The notes: a model not told the origin generated them from the sequence alone. A stretch of DNA of 64,000 nt from Flavobacterium succinicans (GCF_001662485.1 NZ_JMTM01000060.1:124001-188000); one strand, 5' to 3'. Shown: positions 44,626 to 53,679, counted from the first letter of the stretch. Made by a program: numbers and translations.

Positions 44626-46179
44626 TTACAAATCAAATTTAATTCCTTGTGCCAAAGGCAAATTGGTCGTATAATTGATGGTATTCGTTTGGCGACGCAT
44701 ATACACTTTCCAAGCGTCAGATCCTGATTCTCTTCCGCCACCTGTTTCTTTTTCTCCACCAAAAGCACCTCCAATTTCAGCTCCCGAAGTACCAATATTC
44801 ACATTGGCAATGCCACAATCCGATCCCGCTACGGATAAGAAACGTTCTGCTTCACGCAAATTATTGGTCATAATAGCAGAGGACAAACCTTGCGCTACAC
44901 CATTTTGTATTTCAATCGCATTTTCAACATCGCCACTGTATTTCATCAAATACAATACAGGAGCAAACGTTTCGTGTTGTACAATTTCGAAATTGTTTTT
45001 CGCCTCAGCAATGGCTGGTTTTACATAACAACCGCTTTCATAGCCTTCACCCGAAAGTACGCCACCTTCTACTAAGATTTTACCACCTTCGGCTACTACT
45101 TTAGTTAACGCTTGGTTATACATTTCAACGGCTTGTGTATCAATAAGTGGTCCCACGTGGTTTTTTTCATCCAATGGATTTCCAATTCGCAATTGCCCGT
45201 AAGCCGCAACAATAGCATCTTTTACTTTGTCATACATACTTTCGTGGATGATTAATCTACGGGTTGAGGTACAACGTTGTCCTGCGGTTCCAACAGCGCC
45301 AAAAACAGCACCAATCACCGTCATTTTGATATCTGCATCAGGAGTCACAATTATCGCATTGTTTCCGCCCAATTCTAAAAGTGATTTTCCTAAACGACCA
45401 GCAACCGTTTGTGCTACAATTTTTCCCATTCTAGTAGAACCTGTAGCCGAAATTAAAGGTACACGAGTGTCTTTGGTCAACAATTCACCAATAGTATAAT
45501 CTCCGTTAATCAAACAAGAAATTCCTTCTGGAAGGTTGTTTTCTTTTAACACTTCGGCAATAATATTTTGACAAGCTACTCCGCAAAGGGGCGTTTTTTC
45601 AGAAGGTTTCCAAACACAAACATCGCCACAAATCCAAGCCAAAGCCGTATTCCAAGCCCAAACCGCTACCGGAAAGTTGAAAGCAGAAATAATACCTACT
45701 ACCCCAAGCGAATGGTATTGCTCATACATTCTGTGTCCTGGACGCTCAGAGTGCATTGTCAATCCGTGTAACTGACGAGACAATCCTACTGCAAAGTCAC
45801 AAATATCAATCATTTCCTGAACTTCGCCGTAGCCTTCTTGCAACGATTTTCCCATTTCATACGAAACCAATTTTCCTAAAGCTTCTTTGTTTTGGCGTAA
45901 TTTTTCTCCAAACTGACGCACAATTTCACCACGTTGTGGGGCTGGCATCAATCGAAATGTTTTGAAAGCAGCCGTAGCAGTTTGCATCACTTTTTCATAA
46001 TCCGCAGCAGAACTTGTCGTTACTGAGGCAATTAATTGTCCGTCTACAGGAGAATAACTTTCTAATAACGAACCGCTAGCAAAGTGCTGCGTTCCAGTAG
46101 AAGTTCCTTCATTTACTGCTTTAATACCTAGTTGCGCTAGGGCTTCGTTCATTCCGAATTGAGTTGCTATTGTTGTCAT
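44626..46179 (-). CDS. ALDH7-type aldehyde dehydrogenase (aminoadipate-semialdehyde/P6C dehydrogenase-like)
   Basis: 517 residues from the ATG at 46179 (MTTIATQFGMNEAL); the frame extends upstream to 46278 without a good start. NAD-dependent ALDH fold with AFNFPVAVWAWNTA, the catalytic Glu in LELGGNNAI and the catalytic Cys in GTAGQRCTSTRR. GGGRESGSDAWKVYMRRQTNTINY at the C-terminus is typical of the antiquitin (ALDH7A1) branch, which oxidises 2-aminoadipate semialdehyde in lysine breakdown. No other lysine catabolic gene is adjacent, so the substrate rests on family similarity alone. Confidence 0.87.
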   Translation of the reverse strand: MTTIATQFGMNEALAQLGIKAVNEGTSTGTQHFASGSLLESYSPVDGQLIASVTTSSAADYEKVMQTATAAFKTFRLMPAPQRGEIVRQFGEKLRQNKEALGKLVSYEMGKSLQEGYGEVQEMIDICDFAVGLSRQLHGLTMHSERPGHRMYEQYHSLGVVGIISAFNFPVAVWAWNTALAWICGDVCVWKPSEKTPLCGVACQNIIAEVLKENNLPEGISCLINGDYTIGELLTKDTRVPLISATGSTRMGKIVAQTVAGRLGKSLLELGGNNAIIVTPDADIKMTVIGAVFGAVGTAGQRCTSTRRLIIHESMYDKVKDAIVAAYGQLRIGNPLDEKNHVGPLIDTQAVEMYNQALTKVVAEGGKILVEGGVLSGEGYESGCYVKPAIAEAKNNFEIVQHETFAPVLYLMKYSGDVENAIEIQNGVAQGLSSAIMTNNLREAERFLSVAGSDCGIANVNIGTSGAEIGGAFGGEKETGGGRESGSDAWKVYMRRQTNTINYTTNLPLAQGIKFDL

Positions 46180-46425
46180 TGTAACTTTTTTGGTTAAAAT
46201 TGTTATATTTTTTCGTAAAGATAGTATTTCGATGTAAATTTCAAAGAAAGGAGGTTTATTAAAATCAGTAAACATCAAAAAACCAAGACTTTCTGTACAT
46301 TCGAGTGCTAATAAATTGCCGTAAAAGTAACCTAAATCTCAAAATTAAGATGGATTTCATTTAAAAAAAACAGCCATTTTCAGTAGAAGCCGTACTTTTA
46401 ACCTTTAATTTTCAATGCAGAAAAG

Positions 46426-47382
46426 ATGAGAAAAGTTTTTGGTTTTGTGTTGCTATTTTTTGGGAGCACAATTGTTTCTTTTGGACAAAAGACGAAACCC
46501 GTTTTCGAAGTACTTCCCTTGGGAGTGTATGGTGGAATCGATGAGCGAAATTTATCAGCTTATTTAGTGGCTCCTTTCGGAACAAAAGAATACGTTTGTT
46601 TAGATGCTGGAACCGTTCATTCAGGCATTGAAAAAGCAATCGAAAAAGGCACTTTCTCCGTGCCTTCGAGTACCGTTTTGCGCCAGTATATCAAAGGCTA
46701 TTGTATTTCGCACGCGCATTTGGACCACGTGTCGGGATTGATTATCAATTCACCCGCCGATTCGACCAAAACCGTTTACGCCATAGCTCCTGCTATGAAA
46801 ATGATGCAAAACCATTATTTTAACGACCAGACTTGGGCGAATTTTGGTGATGAAGGTTTGGGGAAACCCTTAAAAAAATACCATTTCGAAACCCTTTCTT
46901 TTGGGAAAATCATACCCATTTCGAATACTTCGATGACGGTACAAGCGTTTCCGTTGAGTCACGTAAATCCCTATGAAAGTACAGCATTTTTAATCAAAAA
47001 AGACAACAATGCGGTCTTGTATTTAGGCGACACAGGACCTGACTCCGTAGAAAAAACCACAAACCTAGCCGACCTTTGGAAGGCCATCGCGCCCTTGATT
47101 CAAAAACAAGAGTTGAAAGGTATTTTGATAGAAGTTTCGTTTCCTAACGAACAACCCGATGCATTCCTATTCGGACATTTAACACCAAAACATTTGATGA
47201 AAGAAATGCAGATTTTGGCAGCACTCACAGGAAAAGAAGCCTTGCAAAAATGCAAAATCATCATCACCCATTTGAAACCTCCAGCAGCCTCTATCCAAAA
47301 AATAAAGCAGCAATTAGCGGGACCAAACGAGTTGGGATTGACTTTTGTTTTTCCTGAACAAGGGGTGCGTATGGAGTTGTAG
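46426..47382 (+). CDS. Exported class II cyclic-nucleotide phosphodiesterase
   Basis: 318 residues. Signal peptide 1-20 (FFGSTIVSFGQ). MBL-like fold with the class II PDE metal motif ISHAHLDHVSGL (about residues 95-106), FPLSHVNPYESTAFLI, LYLGDTGPD and a C-terminal ITHLKPP. The motif order is that of the CpdP/yeast PDE1 class, which hydrolyses 3',5'-cAMP or cGMP. Export to the periplasm, as in Vibrio CpdP, suggests scavenging of external cyclic nucleotide. It is transcribed alone. Confidence 0.85.
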   Translation: MRKVFGFVLLFFGSTIVSFGQKTKPVFEVLPLGVYGGIDERNLSAYLVAPFGTKEYVCLDAGTVHSGIEKAIEKGTFSVPSSTVLRQYIKGYCISHAHLDHVSGLIINSPADSTKTVYAIAPAMKMMQNHYFNDQTWANFGDEGLGKPLKKYHFETLSFGKIIPISNTSMTVQAFPLSHVNPYESTAFLIKKDNNAVLYLGDTGPDSVEKTTNLADLWKAIAPLIQKQELKGILIEVSFPNEQPDAFLFGHLTPKHLMKEMQILAALTGKEALQKCKIIITHLKPPAASIQKIKQQLAGPNELGLTFVFPEQGVRMEL

Positions 47383-47771
47383 GTTATTATTTAAAACATG
47401 TAAGGCATAGAAGTTTCGATATTTTTGAACTATAGAAGGAATTTAAGGGCATATAAGTTTTGTTTAAATCTGAGTTAAAAGCTTAACCGCAAAGTTCGCA
47501 AGGTTTTACGCAAGGGACGCAAAGTTATTTTGTGTTTTTAATCTGTGGAAATCTGTGTCTTAAATAATTAACCGCAAAATTCGCAAAGTTTCTTTTGTTT
47601 TTAATTTTTGTCGGTCTGTGTAATTCTTTCTAACTCTTTTCAAATTAACTACAGAGTGCAAAACCTTGCGCCCCTTGCGTAAAACCTTGCGAACTTTGCG
47701 GTTAAAAAATTGCAAAAGTCACAAAGAACAAATTTCAATGACTTATATGTTTTAAAAATTTAGTCCAACGC
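47383..47771. other. Gene-free, repeat-rich stretch with a 32-bp inverted repeat
   Basis: 389 bp without a gene. It contains TAACCGCAAAGTTCGCAAGG and its continuation at 47484-47515 and the exact reverse complement (32 bp) at 47673-47704, with a second CCGCAAAATTCGCAAAG word near 47571, plus ATAAG/CTTATAT-type words of the 22-bp repeat family near 47400-47460 and 47738-47755. Confidence 0.75.
47484..47704. repeat. 32-bp perfect inverted repeat (CGCAAA type)
   Basis: Arms at 47484-47515 and 47673-47704 are exact reverse complements, starting TAACCGCAAAGTTCGC and ending with GCGAACTTTGCGGTTA. 157 bp lie between the arms. The same CCGCAAAnTTCGCAAA word is the core of the inverted repeat at 57257-57316. 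Confidence 0.9.
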
Positions 47772-48311
47772 TTATTTTTTCCCCATAAATCTTGCATCGG
47801 TTTCCATTACGTTGCCACAATTTTGGCAAGTACGTAACGATTCAGAATTATAGAAATGTTGAAAATGAGGCAGAAAATCTTTTTCAATGTTGTGGAGTTC
47901 AAAATAGACTTCGTGCAATTTATGATTACAAGCCTCACAATGCCAAAGCAAACCATCGGTAAAGCCCAAACCGGCTCTTTTGCGTTCAATGACTAGTCCA
48001 ATAGAACCTTCGGAACGTACAGGCGAGTGCGGAATTTTAGCGGGATGTAAATACATATCTCCTGCGTGTAGTTCCATTTCTTTGCGCAGCCCTTCTTCTT
48101 GAATGATGACTTTTATACTGCCTTCGAGTTGGTAAAACAGCTCTTCCGTTTCGTTGTAGTGGTAATCTTTTCGGGCATTCGGGCCCGCTACAATCATCAC
48201 GATATAGTCGCCAGAATCAACATAAAGATTCTTGTTGCCAACGGGTGGTTTTAATAACGCTCGGTTATCTTGAATCCATTGGTTGAGGTTGAAGGGTTTT
48301 GCTATGGCCAT
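47772..48311 (-). CDS. 3-hydroxyanthranilate 3,4-dioxygenase
   Basis: 179 residues, the length of the bacterial enzymes. Cupin fold with iron ligands in DYHYNETEELFYQLEG (His and Glu) and HPAKIPHSP (His), and Arg residues for substrate carboxylate in GPNARKDYH. The C-terminus has a rubredoxin-like metal site (CEAC...CQNC). It opens the ring of 3-hydroxyanthranilate on the way to quinolinate (tryptophan to NAD or tryptophan catabolism). No other kynurenine pathway gene is in the window. Confidence 0.93.
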   Translation of the reverse strand: MAIAKPFNLNQWIQDNRALLKPPVGNKNLYVDSGDYIVMIVAGPNARKDYHYNETEELFYQLEGSIKVIIQEEGLRKEMELHAGDMYLHPAKIPHSPVRSEGSIGLVIERKRAGLGFTDGLLWHCEACNHKLHEVYFELHNIEKDFLPHFQHFYNSESLRTCQNCGNVMETDARFMGKK

Positions 48312-48470
48312 TGTTTTTGTGCTAAAATTGGAAAGGCTAAGATAAGTAAAAGGCTTGACTTTTGAATCGTTGAGCGTGTGAGAGCAGGCTATTCAATCTA
48401 ATTTTATGTTTGTAAATGTTTATAAATTAATTTTTTTCGTTTAAAATAGATAATGAAACCATAAAAACAG

Positions 48471-48478
48471 TATTTTTG
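48471..48478 (+). promoter_or_regulatory. -7 promoter element of the Fic gene
   Basis: TATTTTTG matches TAnnTTTG exactly, 24 bp before the ATG at 48503. Confidence 0.65.
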
Positions 48479-48502
48479 ATACTATCAAATGATACTATCA
48501 TA

Positions 48503-49486
48503 ATGAGACCGCCCTACGATATTACTCCTGATATTTTGCGATTAATTGCTTCTATTTCAACTAAAATAGGAGAGGTTAATGCCAAATATCTAGTGAAACA
48601 AAGTCCAACATTAAGAAAGCAAAATCAAATAAAAACGATTCATTCTTCTCTTAGTATTGAAGGGAATACCTTGTCTGAGTCACAGATTACTGCAATTCTT
48701 GAAAACAAGAGAGTGATAGGTCCCGAAAAAGATATTGTAGAGGTGTTGAACGCTTTAGAGGTCTATAAAAAAATCCGTTCTTTTAAGTATCATTCCAATA
48801 AAGATTTCCTAAAAGCTCATAAAATGTTGATGAAAGGATTGATCGAAAATCCTGGAAAATATCGAACAAAAGGTGTTGGTATTGTAAAAGGAACTCAAGT
48901 AGAACATATTGCTCCTCCCTACGAGAATTTACCTTTTTTGATGCAAGATTTGTTTCATTATTTAAAAGACACTTCAGAATTGACGCTCATCAAAAGTTGT
49001 TTTTTTCATTATGAGATGGAATTTATTCATCCTTTTATGGACGGAAATGGTAGAATGGGGAGATTATGGCAAACCATTATCTTAATGAATGACTATCCAA
49101 TATTTGAATTCTTGCCTTTTGAATCACTTATTGCTAAAAACCAAGAAGCTTATTACAAAGCATTGTCTACCTCTGATAAAGAAGGTAAATCAACTGCGTT
49201 TATTGTCTATATGCTTCAAATTATTGAAGTTTCATTGGCTGAATTGCTAGTAAATAGTAACCGAAAATTAAATGAAACCGAACGATTAGAATTGTTTTTG
49301 GAACAACCCATAACGGTATTTTCTAGGAAAGATTACTTGAATTTTTTTACGGAATTGTCTACGGCTACAGCAAGTAGAGATTTAAAAAATGGAATTTTAA
49401 AAGGCTTAATCACTAAAGAAGGAGACAAGAAAAATACCATTTACCAAAAAAGCGTTGTAGATTTTCCGCCTATTTCCCTTCTCTAA
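48503..49486 (+). CDS. Fic-domain protein (AMPylase-like, class II)
   Basis: 327 residues from the ATG at 48503; an upstream TTG is part of the -7 box. The catalytic Fic loop HPFMDGNGRMGR starts at His176 and is complete. An N-terminal inhibitory-helix motif of the S-x3-E-G type (SLSIEGN, residues 49-55) marks it as class II, self-inhibited. The C-terminal 80 residues form a winged-helix-like part (FSRKDYLNFF...TASRDLKNGILKGLI). Such proteins transfer AMP to protein hydroxyls; the target is unknown. Its 3' end overlaps the convergent endonuclease/phosphatase gene by 17 bp. Confidence 0.92.
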   Translation: MRPPYDITPDILRLIASISTKIGEVNAKYLVKQSPTLRKQNQIKTIHSSLSIEGNTLSESQITAILENKRVIGPEKDIVEVLNALEVYKKIRSFKYHSNKDFLKAHKMLMKGLIENPGKYRTKGVGIVKGTQVEHIAPPYENLPFLMQDLFHYLKDTSELTLIKSCFFHYEMEFIHPFMDGNGRMGRLWQTIILMNDYPIFEFLPFESLIAKNQEAYYKALSTSDKEGKSTAFIVYMLQIIEVSLAELLVNSNRKLNETERLELFLEQPITVFSRKDYLNFFTELSTATASRDLKNGILKGLITKEGDKKNTIYQKSVVDFPPISLL

Positions 49487-50579
49487 TCAAATAAACATAC
49501 ACTGGGAAATGGTCGCTGTACCCAACTTCGGTTAGGGAATGCCTGAGCGGATAGCCTTTAAATTTTCCTTGCGTTTGAATGAGGTAATTCCGTTGGAATA
49601 TGCCTGCTTTCCAATACTGCCAAGTCGAATAATCCGAACTGAGCCAAGTGCCTGTAAGCATAATTTGGTCAAAAACATCCCAAGCATCTTGGTGTGCAAT
49701 CGTACCTAACCCTTTACTCAACAAAGCTTCAAAAGGATTGAAGATTTCGTGTGGAGCTACCGCTGTTTTTATTCCTTTGGCTCCCAAAGCTACTTTTATG
49801 CTCTTGTTATGAGGACCATCGTTGAGGTCGCCCATCGTAATGATTTTTGCATTGACATTGAGCTGTTGTAGCGAATCGATAATTTTCTTGTTCAGTTTTC
49901 CTGCGGCTTCTCGGTAGGCGCTTGTTTTTTGCTCGCCACCCGAACGAGAGGGCCAATGATTGACAAGAAGATGGATTTCTTCTCCCTCCAAATAGCCACT
50001 AACGAGCAATTGGTCTCGAGTATAAATCCTTTTGGTTGGTGCTAAAATAGGAACATCATCTTCTGTTTTTTCAGCTAATGATGATGCGGTATTGGTTTTT
50101 TCAGACTCTGGAGTAGCATTCAAATACAAGGGAATTACACTGAAATTTGTGGGTCGAAACCATTTTTTTCGATATAACAAAGCCACATCAATGCCGCGCT
50201 TGTCGGGCGAATCAAAGTGAATGATACCATATTCGGCCTCTTGTAATTGGGATTGTTGAATCAAATCTTCGAGTACGGCTCGGTTTTCGATTTCGCATCC
50301 GCCGATAAAAGTGGGCAATTCTTTGTTTTCGGGCATACCAATTTCCGAAAGTACTTGTGCTAAATGATGGAGTTTGGTTTGGTATTTTGCTTTCGTCCAG
50401 CGTTGTAAACCATCGGGCGTCCATTCTTCATCGTAAGTATCGGGATCGTTGATGGTGTCAAAAAGGTTTTCAAAATTGTAAAACGCAACCGTATGTATTT
50501 TGAATTTTTTAGTTTGTGAAAATAGAGGAGATGTCCCCAAAACAAGCAAGAGTCCCAAAATAAACCAGTTATATCTCAT
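49470..50579 (-). CDS. Exported endonuclease/exonuclease/phosphatase-fold protein
   Basis: 369 residues. Signal peptide 1-21 (LVLGTSPLFSQ). EEP fold: VAFYNFENLFDT near the start, GGCEIENRAVLEDL (metal-binding Glu), a KRGIDVALLYRK segment, LLVNHWPSRSGG, TMGDLNDGP (catalytic Asp/Asn) and the closing GYSDHFPVYV with the conserved Ser-Asp-His. It is a secreted phosphodiesterase or nuclease acting on DNA, nucleotide or another phosphodiester; which one is not clear. Convergent overlap with fic by 17 bp at the 3' end. Confidence 0.87.
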   Translation of the reverse strand: MRYNWFILGLLLVLGTSPLFSQTKKFKIHTVAFYNFENLFDTINDPDTYDEEWTPDGLQRWTKAKYQTKLHHLAQVLSEIGMPENKELPTFIGGCEIENRAVLEDLIQQSQLQEAEYGIIHFDSPDKRGIDVALLYRKKWFRPTNFSVIPLYLNATPESEKTNTASSLAEKTEDDVPILAPTKRIYTRDQLLVSGYLEGEEIHLLVNHWPSRSGGEQKTSAYREAAGKLNKKIIDSLQQLNVNAKIITMGDLNDGPHNKSIKVALGAKGIKTAVAPHEIFNPFEALLSKGLGTIAHQDAWDVFDQIMLTGTWLSSDYSTWQYWKAGIFQRNYLIQTQGKFKGYPLRHSLTEVGYSDHFPVYVYLIREGK

Positions 50580-50655
50580 ATATATTATACTAAAATCGCT
50601 ACAAGTAAAGTTAAGGGATTTCCATTAGAAACCGCTGCATATTTTAGGATTTGCC

Positions 50656-50663
50656 TATATTTG
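50656..50663 (+). promoter_or_regulatory. -7 promoter element of the LD-carboxypeptidase gene
   Basis: TATATTTG matches TAnnTTTG exactly. It lies in the divergent promoter region shared with the EEP gene. Confidence 0.65.
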
Positions 50664-50678
50664 TTTTTTAACTCAGTT

Positions 50679-51710
50679 TTGAAACTATTGAAATCCAACT
50701 TAAACATTATTACCAATCGAGAAGCAAAAGCCAATAGCAAAGGTCAATTTTTATGGCAAGCTTTGTTTTTTGTTTTTATATGCTCGATTTCTAACAGTCA
50801 AGCTCAAAAAAAGATGATTACACCACCCGTACTTCAAAAAGGAGATACCGTTGCCATTGTGGCTACCGCTCGAAAAAATATCGAAGACAATTTACAACCT
50901 ACTATCGATTTGCTACACAGTTGGGGGCTCGAAGTGGTGATTGGAAGCACCATTGGTTTAGACCAAAACCAATTGGCGGGAACCGATGTTCAACGTGCTG
51001 CCGATTTTCAAAAGCAAATGGACAATCCTAATATTAAGGCGATTTGGTGTGCCCGTGGCGGCTACGGAACGGTGCGAATGATTGATTTATTGGATTTTTC
51101 AACTTTCAAAAAGCATCCAAAATGGATTGTGGGTTTTAGCGATGTTACGGTTTTGCACAATCATTTGAATACGTTGGGTTATAAAACCATACACGGAACG
51201 ATGCCTGTTAGTATTCCAAGAACTGCTCAAGAATCGATTGCTACTTTGTACAAAGCCTTGTTTGGACAACCATTGGCCTACACTATTGAACCTACTGCAA
51301 TGAATCGATTTGGCAAAGCCAAAGGAGAATTGGTAGGTGGAAATTTATCGATTTTGTATAGTTTGTTTGGTTCGCCTTCTGCTATTGATTGTTCGGATAA
51401 AATTCTTTTTATCGAAGATTTAGATGAGTATTTGTACCACATCGACCGTATGATGATGAATTTGAAACGCAACGGTTGTTTGGAAAGCATCAAAGGAATT
51501 ATCGTTGGTGGTATGACCAAAATGAAGGATAACGATATTCCTTGGGGCAAAAATGCGCTTGAAATTATTGAAGACGTAACCAAATCCTATAACATTCCCG
51601 TGGTATATAATTTCCCAGCGGGGCATATTAAGGACAATCGCGCGTTGATTTTGGGAAACACTATCACACTAGAAGTTACGGCTACGGGGACTACTGTGGT
51701 TTTTGAATAG
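50679..51710 (+). CDS. S66-family LD-carboxypeptidase
   Basis: Core from residue 47 on starts MITPPVLQKGDTVAIVATAR; the nucleophile Ser is in IVGFSDVTVLHN after WCARGGYGTVRMID, and the Glu/His pair in FIEDLDEYLYHIDRM and NFPAGHI. These are all S66 landmarks. The enzyme trims the terminal D-Ala from murein tetrapeptides during recycling. The start is uncertain: no ATG precedes the hydrophobic FLWQALFFVFICSISNSQAQ export-like segment in frame. TTG 50679, just after the promoter, keeps that segment; ATG 50817 would give a cytoplasmic form. Confidence 0.85.
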   Translation: MKLLKSNLNIITNREAKANSKGQFLWQALFFVFICSISNSQAQKKMITPPVLQKGDTVAIVATARKNIEDNLQPTIDLLHSWGLEVVIGSTIGLDQNQLAGTDVQRAADFQKQMDNPNIKAIWCARGGYGTVRMIDLLDFSTFKKHPKWIVGFSDVTVLHNHLNTLGYKTIHGTMPVSIPRTAQESIATLYKALFGQPLAYTIEPTAMNRFGKAKGELVGGNLSILYSLFGSPSAIDCSDKILFIEDLDEYLYHIDRMMMNLKRNGCLESIKGIIVGGMTKMKDNDIPWGKNALEIIEDVTKSYNIPVVYNFPAGHIKDNRALILGNTITLEVTATGTTVVFE

Positions 51711-52245
51711 TTTTTGGGTTGAAACATATAGGTTTATAATTTTTTATTGAACCATATAAGGCATTGAAGGGAATTTAAGTTGAGTTTGAAAATAATTTTT
51801 GGTTGAACCATATAAGTCATTGAAGGGCATATAAGTTGCTTTGAAAAGTTTTAACCACGAAGGTCACAAAGGCTTGCACAAGGTTCACAGAGAAAGGTTT
51901 TCTTTTATTCGATTAATTCACAATAATCAATGTTCTTAAATGACCTTCAATGCCTTATATGGTTCAAAAACAGATTACACATTGAAATAGCGAGAGTAAT
52001 AATTGTCAAAATCATCAATTGCATCCTGCTTTAGCGGGATGTTTTTTAATGAGAATCTAGAAAGGCTTTAGCCAAAATTATGTTGTATTTTGGCTAAAGC
52101 CTGATTTGGGTTTGAATTATAATGAATGGGCTAAAGCCCATTCCAATTCAAATCTTAAATGACCTTCAATGTCTTATATGGTTCAATAAAAATTAACTGA
52201 AATGACTAATATGTTTATAATTTCAAAAGGATTTTGATTTAAAAT
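51711..52245. other. Gene-free stretch full of inverted 22-bp repeats
   Basis: 535 bp with no gene. GAACCATATAAGGCATTGAAGG and close variants occur at 51749-51770 and 51805-51826; the reverse complement is at 51944-51965 and 52163-52184. Between them are a CATCCTGC/GCGGGATG hairpin with T run (52022-52046), a TTTGGCTAAAGCC pair near 52066-52110 and a GGGCTAAAGCCC palindrome near 52128-52142. Confidence 0.75.
51749..52184. repeat. 22-bp repeat, four copies as inverted pairs
   Basis: Two direct copies (51749, 51805) and two reverse copies (51944, 52163) of GAACCATATAAGnCATTGAAGG, with at most two mismatches between any two. Weaker relatives lie near 36590-36755 and 47400-47755, so this is a dispersed family limited here to gene-free gaps. 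Confidence 0.85.
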
Positions 52246-52605
52246 ATGGCAGCACATAACGAATTAGGGAAACAAGGTGAGGAGCTCGCGGTTGAATATC
52301 TTCAAAAAGAAGGATACACGATTTTAGCAACCAATTGGATTTTTCAGAAGGCGGAGATTGATATTTTGGCACAAAAAGGGGATATTTTGGCCGTTGTTGA
52401 GGTCAAAACACGGACTTCTATCGAGTTTGGATTGCCTCAGGACTTTGTAAAATCCAAAAAAATCCAATTATTGGTAAAAGCTGTAGACGCTTATGTGACC
52501 CTCAACGAAATCGATGTAAATGTACGTTTTGACATTATTGCGATCCATAAAGAAGGCAAAACCTTTGCTATTGAGCATCTTACCGATGCGTTTTATCATT
52601 TTTAA
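52246..52605 (+). CDS. YraN/UPF0102 family nuclease-fold protein
   Basis: 119 residues, typical size. The family pattern is complete: LGKQGEELAVEYLQKEGYTILATNW, then AEIDILAQKGDILAVVEVKTRTSIEFG, with the Glu-Asp-(x)n-Glu-x-Lys set of the restriction-endonuclease-like fold, and a C-terminal VNVRFDIIAI. The function is not firmly known; a role in DNA metabolism or recombination has been suggested. It is followed by the tandem promoters of the ACT-like gene. Confidence 0.92.
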   Translation: MAAHNELGKQGEELAVEYLQKEGYTILATNWIFQKAEIDILAQKGDILAVVEVKTRTSIEFGLPQDFVKSKKIQLLVKAVDAYVTLNEIDVNVRFDIIAIHKEGKTFAIEHLTDAFYHF

Positions 52606-52623
52606 TCGAAAAAAATTCAATGT

Positions 52624-52631
52624 TATATTTG
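52624..52631 (+). promoter_or_regulatory. Upstream -7-like element (also possible -33) before the ACT-like gene
   Basis: TATATTTG, an exact TAnnTTTG. Its TTG (52629-52631) lies 19 bp before the second element at 52651, so it may serve as the -33 of that promoter, as a promoter itself, or both. Confidence 0.55.
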
Positions 52632-52650
52632 TAACAAATTGTTTTTTATT

Positions 52651-52658
52651 TATATTTG
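52651..52658 (+). promoter_or_regulatory. -7 promoter element of the ACT-like gene
   Basis: TATATTTG matches TAnnTTTG exactly with a TTG 19 bp upstream, close to the published -33/-7 spacing in this phylum. The ATG is 67 bp downstream. Confidence 0.7.
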
Positions 52659-52725
52659 CAAAAGGATTTAACACATTTTGTCAGTTAAATCAACTTTTTC
52701 AAAAAAATTAAAAAATGAATCCGTT

Positions 52726-53382
52726 ATGAAAACTGTTTCTTCTATTGTTGAAAATTACATCAAAACCAAACCTTTTTTATTGAACGCTCTTTCTTTGGGT
52801 ATTATCAACTTGACTTCATTATCTCGGAATATTATGACCGAGTTAGAAAGTGAATTTGGTAAAGAGGTAAAACAAGGCGCTGTGGTGATGGCTTTGAAAC
52901 GATTAACAGAAGAATTGGATTTCAAATTGAATCATAAAATCAATAAAGTAATCAAAAACATTGGTGAAATTACCGTACGCTCGGAGTTGACGGATTATAC
53001 TTTTGCGGCTTCGGATACGGTTTTGAACAAACAAGCCGATTTGATTACCGATATCAATACGTTTTCGGATATTTTTTACACCTCTTCGCGTGGGGTGAAT
53101 GAAACGAATATTGTAGTGAGCAATAGCGTGAATCATTTGGTAGATAAACATTTTGCTCACGAAAAATTGATTCAGAAATTAGAAAATTTAGCTTCGATTA
53201 CCGTTAAGTTACCCAAAGAAAACATTGTGGTTCCGGGTATTTATTACTTCATTTTCCAGCGTTTGGCTTGGGAAGGGATTATTATCAATGAGGTGATTTC
53301 GACTTCGAATGAGTTTACTATTTTGGTGAGTGAGAATGAAGTGGATGTAGCGTTTAAAGTAATCAAAGACTTGAAAAATTAG
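52726..53382 (+). CDS. ACT-domain-like protein (often labelled aspartate kinase)
   Basis: 218 residues from the ATG at 52726; a TTG at 52678 would add an unlikely 16 residues. The N-terminal half has a helix-turn-helix-like part (LLNALSLGIINLTSLSRNIMTELE...AVVMALKRLTEEL); the C-terminal half is an ACT-type beta-alpha-beta segment (ASITVKLPKENIVVPGIYYFIFQRLAWEGIIINEVISTSNEFTILVSENEVDVAFKVI), like the regulatory domain of aspartate kinases. There is no kinase domain, so the common label is misleading. It may bind a small ligand, perhaps an amino acid, and act as a regulator. Confidence 0.72.
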   Translation: MKTVSSIVENYIKTKPFLLNALSLGIINLTSLSRNIMTELESEFGKEVKQGAVVMALKRLTEELDFKLNHKINKVIKNIGEITVRSELTDYTFAASDTVLNKQADLITDINTFSDIFYTSSRGVNETNIVVSNSVNHLVDKHFAHEKLIQKLENLASITVKLPKENIVVPGIYYFIFQRLAWEGIIINEVISTSNEFTILVSENEVDVAFKVIKDLKN

Positions 53383-53572
53383 GAATTTATTCCAAAATAA
53401 TATGAAATGAGCGTGACCGAAAATTTGTCGTAAAAACCAATGAAGATATGCGAATTACATATGACCGATAAAAAACAATAAATATCAACTTATGAAAACG
53501 AGGCCTAGTGCTTCGTTTTTTTGTGCGAGAAAGTCAAAGAAATGTTTACAAAAAAAAGACGATGCTCACTCT

Positions 53573-53679
53573 TAGCCCCGATTGCAGTGGAAATCCTTAT
53601 AGCCCGGGGTTCGGGCTATAAGATTGCAACGTAAAGCGGGACTTTTCTGGCTGATGTGCCCATTTTTTGCTGCTCCTAA
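53573..53679 (+). repeat. Variable-hairpin intergenic repeat, copy 5
   Basis: TAGCCCCGATTGCAGTGGAA, ATCC, perfect 10-bp stem CTTATAGCCC / GGGCTATAAG (53596-53622), GATTGCAACGTAAAGCGGGAC, and an outer GCTGCTCCTAA. The best match to the family consensus. Confidence 0.88.

Noticed and set aside
52726..53382. Aspartate kinase
   Set aside because: No amino-acid kinase domain; only an ACT-like C-terminal half.
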